Assembly: GCA_017610545.1 (NCBI GenBank)
Contig: JAFCBV010000010.1
Span: forward strand, 1 to 10,144
Direction: 5' to 3'
Source: Candidatus Nanohalarchaeota archaeon
GTDB lineage: Archaea; EX4484-52; B79-G9
DNA length: 10,144 bases
The translations under genes and the position numbers were made by a program. This document shows positions 5,740-10,144 of this stretch, one piece after another; position 1 is the stretch's first letter; the number at the start of each line of letters is the position of its first letter. The notes below the pieces were generated by a model. That model was not told where the DNA came from. It made no database searches and worked only from the letters and a program-made list of their open reading frames with translations.

Positions 5740-7430
5740 TATTTTTCACCAAGTTTGGTTTCTGCTATGCGCCGTAAATCAGCGAACACTTCTTTTTTCT
5801 CATTTTTCATTTTTGATATTTTCTCAAGAATTGTTGAGAGTACTGAAAAATCAAGATCATTTCCTTTATTGAATGTCTTTTGCCCCAACTTATGGACATA
5901 AAGGATTGTCTGAAACATTTCCTGCTGTTTTTTTATTGATGTGTATCTGTCAATTTCGTGATATGCATTTTGCTGTAGGAAACCTTCACGGAACGCGCGC
6001 GCGATGTAGATCAGAAAAAGGTCTTTTTTTGTCAGCGCATCATAACCAACAAGCCTTGCGATTCGCTCAAGGTCTTTCTCTTTTTGTAAAATGGACAGCA
6101 TCTCCTGTTTTTCTGTGGCATCAATGCCTCCTGAAAGGGCTTTTAAGTGGTTTGTGTAGGATGTAATCCAGTCAACTGCAGGGTAATGCCTTCTGTATGC
6201 AAGGTTTGTGTTAAGTGTCCAGAAAGATCTTGCTGATTTCTTGGTTGCCTGTGTAACCGGTTCTGAGAAGTCTCCCCCGCTTGGTGAAACAGCACCAATT
6301 ATTGTGAGAGATCCTGTTGTGTTTGATGATGTTTTTACAACACCGGCCCTGCCATAGAATGATGCAATGAGGGATTCAAGATAAACCGGATATCCTTCTT
6401 CCCCGGGAAGCTCTTCAAGCCTTCCTGAAATTTCCCTGAGTGCCTCAGCCCATCTTGATGTGGAGTCGACCATTAAAAGAACATTATATCCCATATCGCG
6501 GTAATATTCACCCACGAGTGCGCCAAAATATATTGAGCTTATTCTTGCAGTCACAGGCATGTTGCTTGTGTTTGCAACCAATATGGAGCGCTCCATGAGT
6601 GGTATGCCTGTATTTGGGTCGCATAGCTCCCTGAACTCTTCAAGTGCGCGCGCCATCTCATTTCCGCGTTCCCCACAACCCACATAGATTACAATGTCTG
6701 CATCGCTGTGTTTTGCAATCTGGTGGCCTAGTACAGTCTTTCCGCTACCAAACCCTCCGGGCATTGCAGCGACTCCACCGCGTGCAACAGGGAATAGAGA
6801 GTCAATCACTCTTTGTCCTGTAACAAGCATTTTGTTTGGAAACTCCTTTTTAAGATAGGGTCGCTGCTTTTTCAGAGGCCACGATTGCATGAGCTTTAAT
6901 GAAACTTTTGTTTTGCCTGAGACAAGTTCACCGAAAGTCTCACATACACTGCAGGATTTTTTGTTTATTGTAACTTTTCCATCGGTCCGGGCAAATATTT
7001 TGTGTACAATGGATTTTGTTTCCCGTACTGTGCAGATGACATCCCCTTGTTTTACGCGGCCGCTCTTTGTTTTTTCAAGGCGCCATTTTTTGCGTTGGTT
7101 GATGCCGAAGAGAGTCTTCTTTCCTGTACCTGACATGAACTCTCCTGCAGTTTCAAGGCGCCTGCCAAGCCCGTCATAGACTCCACCTATGAGTCCGGGC
7201 CCCAGTGCAAGCATCATGGGAGCACCGGTTCCCTCAACAGGATCTCCGGCTTGTGTTCCTGTGGCGTCTTCATAAATTGCAAGAGTTGCCTGATTTGCTT
7301 CAATGCGAATGACTTCTGACAATAGCCCCTTCTTTCCGATATAGACAAGATCTCCTATCTTTGAGCCGCTAAGCTCCACCAATGCAACAGGGCCTGATAT
7401 TTTCAACACACGACCTTTTGAACTTGCCAT
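5739..7430 (-). CDS. atpA: A-type ATP synthase subunit A (catalytic head subunit)
   Basis: Catalytic ATPase/synthase subunit. The 563 residues (relatives about 580-600) show an N-terminal beta-barrel (1-70), the A-specific insert region (about 100-190), Walker A GGFGSGKT (225-232), the GCGERGNEM segment with catalytic Glu254, Walker [17 protein letters not shown] with Asp322, [21 protein letters not shown] (341-361) and [14 protein letters not shown] (379-392). No intein is present at the P-loop, where some archaea carry one. The P-loop is unusual: archaeal A subunits normally read GPFGSGKT, and Pro is Gly226 here. The ATG at 7430 follows the F stop after 9 bases; GTGAG just upstream serves as ribosome site. 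The stop overlaps the start of atpB. Confidence 0.97.
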   Translation of the reverse strand: MASSKGRVLKISGPVALVELSGSKIGDLVYIGKKGLLSEVIRIEANQATLAIYEDATGTQAGDPVEGTGAPMMLALGPGLIGGVYDGLGRRLETAGEFMSGTGKKTLFGINQRKKWRLEKTKSGRVKQGDVICTVRETKSIVHKIFARTDGKVTINKKSCSVCETFGELVSGKTKVSLKLMQSWPLKKQRPYLKKEFPNKMLVTGQRVIDSLFPVARGGVAAMPGGFGSGKTVLGHQIAKHSDADIVIYVGCGERGNEMARALEEFRELCDPNTGIPLMERSILVANTSNMPVTARISSIYFGALVGEYYRDMGYNVLLMVDSTSRWAEALREISGRLEELPGEEGYPVYLESLIASFYGRAGVVKTSSNTTGSLTIIGAVSPSGGDFSEPVTQATKKSARSFWTLNTNLAYRRHYPAVDWITSYTNHLKALSGGIDATEKQEMLSILQKEKDLERIARLVGYDALTKKDLFLIYIARAFREGFLQQNAYHEIDRYTSIKKQQEMFQTILYVHKLGQKTFNKGNDLDFSVLSTILEKISKMKNEKKEVFADLRRIAETKLGEK

Positions 7431-7439
7431 AATCTCACA

Positions 7440-7691
7440 CTATTTTACCAGAACATTTGCTCCTATTACCTGCCTTATGAATTTCTCATTGAGTTTTTGA
7501 CTTTTTTTCTGAAGAGAAAATTGTATTACTATTTGGGACGCGTCTGCCGGAAAAACAAGCTCTTCTTGTTTTGTGTCTTCAATGAGGATAATTTGTTCAT
7601 TGTTTAGTTCGCTTATGTTTTTGTATGTGTTTTTCACTCCAGCGAGACCAAAGCCAATGCGCATGTCTCTTGAGCCAATTACTGCAATCAT
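7440..7691 (-). CDS. atpF: A-type ATP synthase subunit F (shortened)
   Basis: Small Rossmann-like subunit bound to the D shaft. The start MIAVIGSRDMRIGFGLAGV matches the family opening (hydrophobic strand, Gly, then GFxLAG). I start it at ATG 7691, because this overlaps the atpC stop as ATGA and has a strong GGAGG at 7703-7699, seven bases upstream; a longer reading from 7730 adds 13 residues without family similarity. At 83 residues it is shorter than the usual 95-110. The missing part seems to be around the second helix, since the first strand, the strand ILIED and the end (IRQVIGANV) are all kept. Nothing suggests a frameshift. Confidence 0.9.
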   Translation of the reverse strand: MIAVIGSRDMRIGFGLAGVKNTYKNISELNNEQIILIEDTKQEELVFPADASQIVIQFSLQKKSQKLNEKFIRQVIGANVLVK

Positions 7692-8593
7692 ATTGTGGCC
7701 TCCAAAACAGCAGGACTTGTTTTTGCGCATGCGTTTCGTGCAGAGCGGGAAATGTGGTGTGCCTCAAACTCTTTTCTACAAAAAAAGTCAATGAATAGGC
7801 CTGATGCGAAAGGCTCTTTTTCAAGAAGACCCCTTGAAATTGAAAGAAGATGATTTTCAATATCTTTTTCAATCGTGCTTTCATCAAAGTGATGATATTT
7901 TTGAAGTATGCTTTCTTTGTTCTCCGGTGAAAAAAGAAGATTTTCAGGTACTGGCATGCCTGCATTTTTTGAAAGCATAATGAGGCGAAAGTCAAGAAGA
8001 TCTCTTTTTTCAATAAAGAACCTCTTTATGCTGTAATTTTCGGATTCAAGTGCTCTTGAAAATACGAATGCGTCTATTTCGTGTGTTATGAGCGCGAGAC
8101 TCTGTTCTGATGTTTGGTGCTCAAGGCATTTTCTAAGAGCTGTGTTCCAGACGGTTTCTCTTAACACAGAGCAAAGCATTTCAAAGTCGCTAATGTGTGT
8201 CTCGTTTGTTTTTTTGAATACAAGTCCTGTTTGTTCAAGATCCTGCTTTATCTGGTTCCAGGACATTCCTCCCGAAAAACCCTGCGCGCATCTTTTGAGA
8301 TTTTTTGCATCTATTTCAAGTGAGAAGACAAGAAATGCATTATAATACGCTTGTGGCATGAAACTGAGAACTTTTTTAATGGATTTTGCTTTATGTGCAA
8401 AAAGCTCGCGCTCGCTTTTCTCAAGACTTCGTTTTGCAAACGCATGTTCGTAGTGTGTTCCTGCAATGGTCAAAAGCATATCAGACACGGTTTTAGCATT
8501 TTCTATTTCCTGAAGCATTTCTTTTCCAAGAAGCGTGGACCTCATTGCGCGAACGCGCCCGGCAGCATATTCTTTTTCAAAAAACATATTCAT
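7688..8593 (-). CDS. atpC: A-type ATP synthase subunit C (socket between shaft and rotor ring)
   Basis: Counterpart of eukaryotic V-ATPase subunit d, coupling the D/F shaft to the K ring. The family is variable, and three stretches fit it: the N-terminal YAAGRVRAMRSTLLGKEMLQ (residues 9-28), a central DLLDFRLIMLSKNAGMP (about 200-216), and a C-terminal helical region. At 301 residues it is somewhat shorter than the usual 340-380. Position between E and F is the standard archaeal order. The ATG at 8593 overlaps the atpE stop (ATGA) and no clear Shine-Dalgarno is seen, so translation probably depends on ribosomes ending atpE. The similarity is weaker than for A or B, so order and motifs together carry the call. 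Confidence 0.88.
   Translation of the reverse strand: MNMFFEKEYAAGRVRAMRSTLLGKEMLQEIENAKTVSDMLLTIAGTHYEHAFAKRSLEKSERELFAHKAKSIKKVLSFMPQAYYNAFLVFSLEIDAKNLKRCAQGFSGGMSWNQIKQDLEQTGLVFKKTNETHISDFEMLCSVLRETVWNTALRKCLEHQTSEQSLALITHEIDAFVFSRALESENYSIKRFFIEKRDLLDFRLIMLSKNAGMPVPENLLFSPENKESILQKYHHFDESTIEKDIENHLLSISRGLLEKEPFASGLFIDFFCRKEFEAHHISRSARNACAKTSPAVLEATI
7699..7703 (-). promoter_or_regulatory. Strong Shine-Dalgarno GGAGG for atpF
   Basis: Minus-strand GGAGG lies inside the end of atpC, seven bases before ATG 7691. It decides the atpF start in favour of 7691 rather than the upstream ATG at 7730. Confidence 0.7.
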
Positions 8594-9135
8594 CCCGTTT
8601 TAAACAATATTTTGCATAGTTCGTTTTCAATATGCGCCCTGTTTTTTTCAATCATTGACTCCAGGGACAATATGGTGGTTTCGTTTCCGACAGAATACGC
8701 AAGTCCCATTGAGAACTCTGCGGGCCCGGTGCGCAACTTTTTTTTTGAAAGCAGTTTTTGCATGATGGTGTCTTTGCTTGAGGTATAGATTTTTGCCTGC
8801 TCTGGAACCTGTTTTAAGAGTGATTCAGAAAGGGTGCGATATTCCTTTGATTTTTTGAATGCGACCACGCCTTTTGTTATGGCGCGGTCAACAAGCAGCC
8901 TCTTTTTTTTGGTGGCCTCGATATTCCAGAAGACCTCTTCATTTGAGATCATGCGGTTTCTAATGGCGCTGTTTCGCTTTTCACACTGTTCGGTTTCCTG
9001 TTTTATCCGTGATACTTTTTTTACATCATATTCTTTTCTAAGCAGTTTTTTCTTTTCTTCATATTCATGTATGTCTTTTTCAATATCCTTGCGGCTCTCA
9101 GAGCGTATTTTCTCAAGTAGCGCATTTAGATCCAT
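8590..9135 (-). CDS. atpE: A-type ATP synthase subunit E (peripheral stalk)
   Basis: Half of the peripheral stalk that holds the head still. The first about 95 of 181 residues are a charged Lys/Glu-rich helix without helix breakers (for example KDIEKDIHEYEEKKKLLRKE), expected to pair with the H/G subunit as a right-handed coiled coil. The C-terminal globular part ends SLESMIEKNRAHIENELCKI then LF, like the family ending in which a helix of this kind closes on I-x-x-I-L-F. Length is close to normal (about 190-200). It begins 11 bases after the atpK stop, with only a weak ribosome site. The partner H/G gene is not in the window; it often lies before I. Confidence 0.9.
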   Translation of the reverse strand: MDLNALLEKIRSESRKDIEKDIHEYEEKKKLLRKEYDVKKVSRIKQETEQCEKRNSAIRNRMISNEEVFWNIEATKKKRLLVDRAITKGVVAFKKSKEYRTLSESLLKQVPEQAKIYTSSKDTIMQKLLSKKKLRTGPAEFSMGLAYSVGNETTILSLESMIEKNRAHIENELCKILFKTG

Positions 9136-9146
9136 GGTCTTCTGCC

Positions 9147-9389
9147 TTAAACAACTACAAGCCCGAAGCCGAGCGATATAAGTATTATCGCAATTGCGAA
9201 CCCGTAAAGTGCCTGTGTTTCTGTCAGGACTGCCATTGCAAGGCTTTTACCAAAAAGCTTTTCATTTTCTGCAGTCGCGCCGATTGCAGCTGCGACAGCG
9301 CGCCCCTGTCCAATGCCTGAACCGGCAGCAGCAAGACCTATTGCAAGCCCTGCACCCAGGGACACAAGACCAATTTGTTCAACTACCAC
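9147..9389 (-). CDS. atpK: A-type ATP synthase subunit K (membrane rotor ring)
   Basis: An 80-residue two-helix hairpin protein, many copies of which form the membrane ring. Helix 1 is about residues 5-38 and carries the Gly-rich GSGIGQGRA; helix 2 is about 47-78 and carries TETQALYGF with the ion-binding Glu57. Gln28, Glu57, Thr58 and Tyr62 match the ligand pattern of sodium-binding rotors (Gln, Glu-Ser/Thr, Tyr five after Glu). The Pro usual before that Glu in archaeal K (PET) is Thr here. The start is GTG 9389: it has the best ribosome site of the operon, AGGTGAT at 9401-9395, five bases upstream, and a stop lies in frame just before. The ATG at 9397 is out of frame. Confidence 0.95.
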   Translation of the reverse strand: MVVEQIGLVSLGAGLAIGLAAAGSGIGQGRAVAAAIGATAENEKLFGKSLAMAVLTETQALYGFAIAIILISLGFGLVVV

Positions 9390-9394
9390 AATAC

Positions 9395-9401
9395 ATCACC
9401 T
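9395..9401 (-). promoter_or_regulatory. Shine-Dalgarno AGGTGAT for atpK
   Basis: The minus strand reads AGAGGTGAT just after the I-subunit stop, nearly a full complement of the archaeal 16S rRNA 3' end, five bases before GTG 9389. It is the strongest such site in the unit, which fits the high copy number of K per enzyme. Confidence 0.75.
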
Positions 9402-10144
9402 CTAGATTGTTTTATGAAACTTGTTTTTTGATATGAGCGGCAGGTATTCCACACCACCACCGTCGTAAAATGTTCCGAAAAACTCAACATAATTAAGCCT
9501 GAGCGCATGCATGCCGGAACTTACTATATTGAGCGCAAAGTTTGAAATATGCCCTGCTGCAAAGATGACTGCTGCCAAGACGAGCGACACATCTGAAACC
9601 AGTTTTGAGACAAGGTTTATTGCAAATGCAAGCCAACCTGTCACAACAGCAAGAGCCATTAAGCGCATATATGATAAAAAATTACTGAAAAAATCAATTG
9701 ATTTAATGACACCTACCACACCATCTTTGGCGCGAAATACCACTCCCGACAGAATAAAGAATGCAGCAGGGATTGCAAGATATTTTTGGGAAAATAGTGC
9801 TGCGACAACAAGTAAGGCAGCGCCGCTTTCCAGTCCAACCCATGAGATGGCATCTTTTAGCAGGGCGCTGTTTTTATTGCGCACGCTTTCATGGATTCTT
9901 GTCAGAATCCCGATGTTGATGTGAACAATGCCCAGCATGATGGAAAATGTTATGAGTGAGAACGGGTTTGTGAAAACATTGAAATATGAGTTGAAACTGA
10001 CAAGGTTCCCAAAAATGCTTCCACTGAGAACACCAAATAGTGCGCCTGACACAGAGCCCAAAAGAAGTATATGTCCAATATCTTTTATGGATTTTGTGCC
10101 CCTTCGAATGAGGGCTACTGAAAGTGCAAACAGCATGATGCTGT
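9402..10144 (-). CDS. atpI: A-type ATP synthase subunit I (membrane stator), C-terminal part
   Basis: Membrane stator carrying the ion half-channels next to the K ring. The frame runs open to the right edge, so the ATG at 10136 is internal and the soluble N-terminal half is outside the window. About 246 residues of a protein usually above 600 are seen, with roughly five or six membrane segments. Family landmarks: SIKDIGHILLLGSVSGALFG, IMLGIVHINIGIL, the helix NFLSYMRLMALAV whose Arg (codon 9665-9663) corresponds to the essential stator arginine facing the rotor Glu, GHISNFALNIVSSGMHALRL, and NYVEFFGTFYDGGGVEYLPL near the end. The stop precedes the atpK start by 12 bases. Confidence 0.95.
   Translation of the reverse strand, partial: SIMLFALSVALIRRGTKSIKDIGHILLLGSVSGALFGVLSGSIFGNLVSFNSYFNVFTNPFSLITFSIMLGIVHINIGILTRIHESVRNKNSALLKDAISWVGLESGAALLVVAALFSQKYLAIPAAFFILSGVVFRAKDGVVGVIKSIDFFSNFLSYMRLMALAVVTGWLAFAINLVSKLVSDVSLVLAAVIFAAGHISNFALNIVSSGMHALRLNYVEFFGTFYDGGGVEYLPLISKNKFHKTI

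Noticed and set aside
7440..7730. Longer form of atpF starting at ATG 7730 with a Cys-rich 13-residue extension
   Set aside because: The extension has no family similarity and overlaps atpC, whereas ATG 7691 has a strong GGAGG, an ATGA overlap with the atpC stop, and begins exactly at the conserved first strand.
7597..8013. 138-codon minus-strand reading frame inside atpC and atpF
   Set aside because: It lies in another frame of two recognised genes, has low-complexity Phe/Lys-rich sequence and no recognisable motif.

Overview
The window is archaeal DNA. It carries the C-terminal part of the large subunit of family D DNA polymerase (found only in archaea), an archaeal-type nascent polypeptide-associated complex protein with a UBA domain, and most of an A-type (archaeal V-like) ATPase operon. 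Ribosome binding sites match the archaeal anti-Shine-Dalgarno (GGTGA/GGAGG), and several genes look leaderless, with TATA-like boxes 23-29 bases before the start codon. Very tight packing and several ATPase subunits shorter than usual suggest a compact genome. A DPANN or euryarchaeal lineage is my best guess, but the lineage cannot be fixed from this window.

Layout, left to right. 1-1242 (+): 3' part of the PolD large subunit gene, including its catalytic loop and last zinc finger. 1248-1916 (-): a free-standing protein of the LAGLIDADG homing endonuclease fold, converging on polD with a 5-base gap, with both catalytic acidic positions replaced by basic residues. 1917-2179: a gene-free stretch with a TATA box and several inverted and direct repeats. 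2180-3403 (-): a TctA/DUF112-like membrane permease. 3404-3435: a 32-base divergent promoter region. 3436-3774 (+): NAC. 3769-10144 (-): ATPase genes in transcription order I(partial)-K-E-C-F-A-B-D, tail to tail with NAC.

The ATPase genes form one transcription unit entering from beyond the right edge. Junctions are overlaps (ATGA at E/C and C/F, TAATG at A/B), direct abutment (B/D) or gaps of 9-12 bases. A and B form the catalytic head, D and F the central rotor shaft, C the socket between shaft and ring, K the membrane rotor ring, E (with an H/G subunit not seen here) the peripheral stalk, and I the membrane stator. The K subunit carries a glutamine, Glu-Thr and Tyr pattern like the sodium-binding signature of sodium-driven rotors, so the enzyme may couple ATP to Na+ rather than H+.

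The points most worth following are the nuclease-dead LAGLIDADG protein with repeats upstream of its promoter, the symmetric divergent leaderless promoter between the permease and NAC, the Pro-to-Gly change in the A-subunit P-loop, and the Na+ signature of the rotor ring. I saw no CRISPR array, tRNA, rRNA or insertion sequence.
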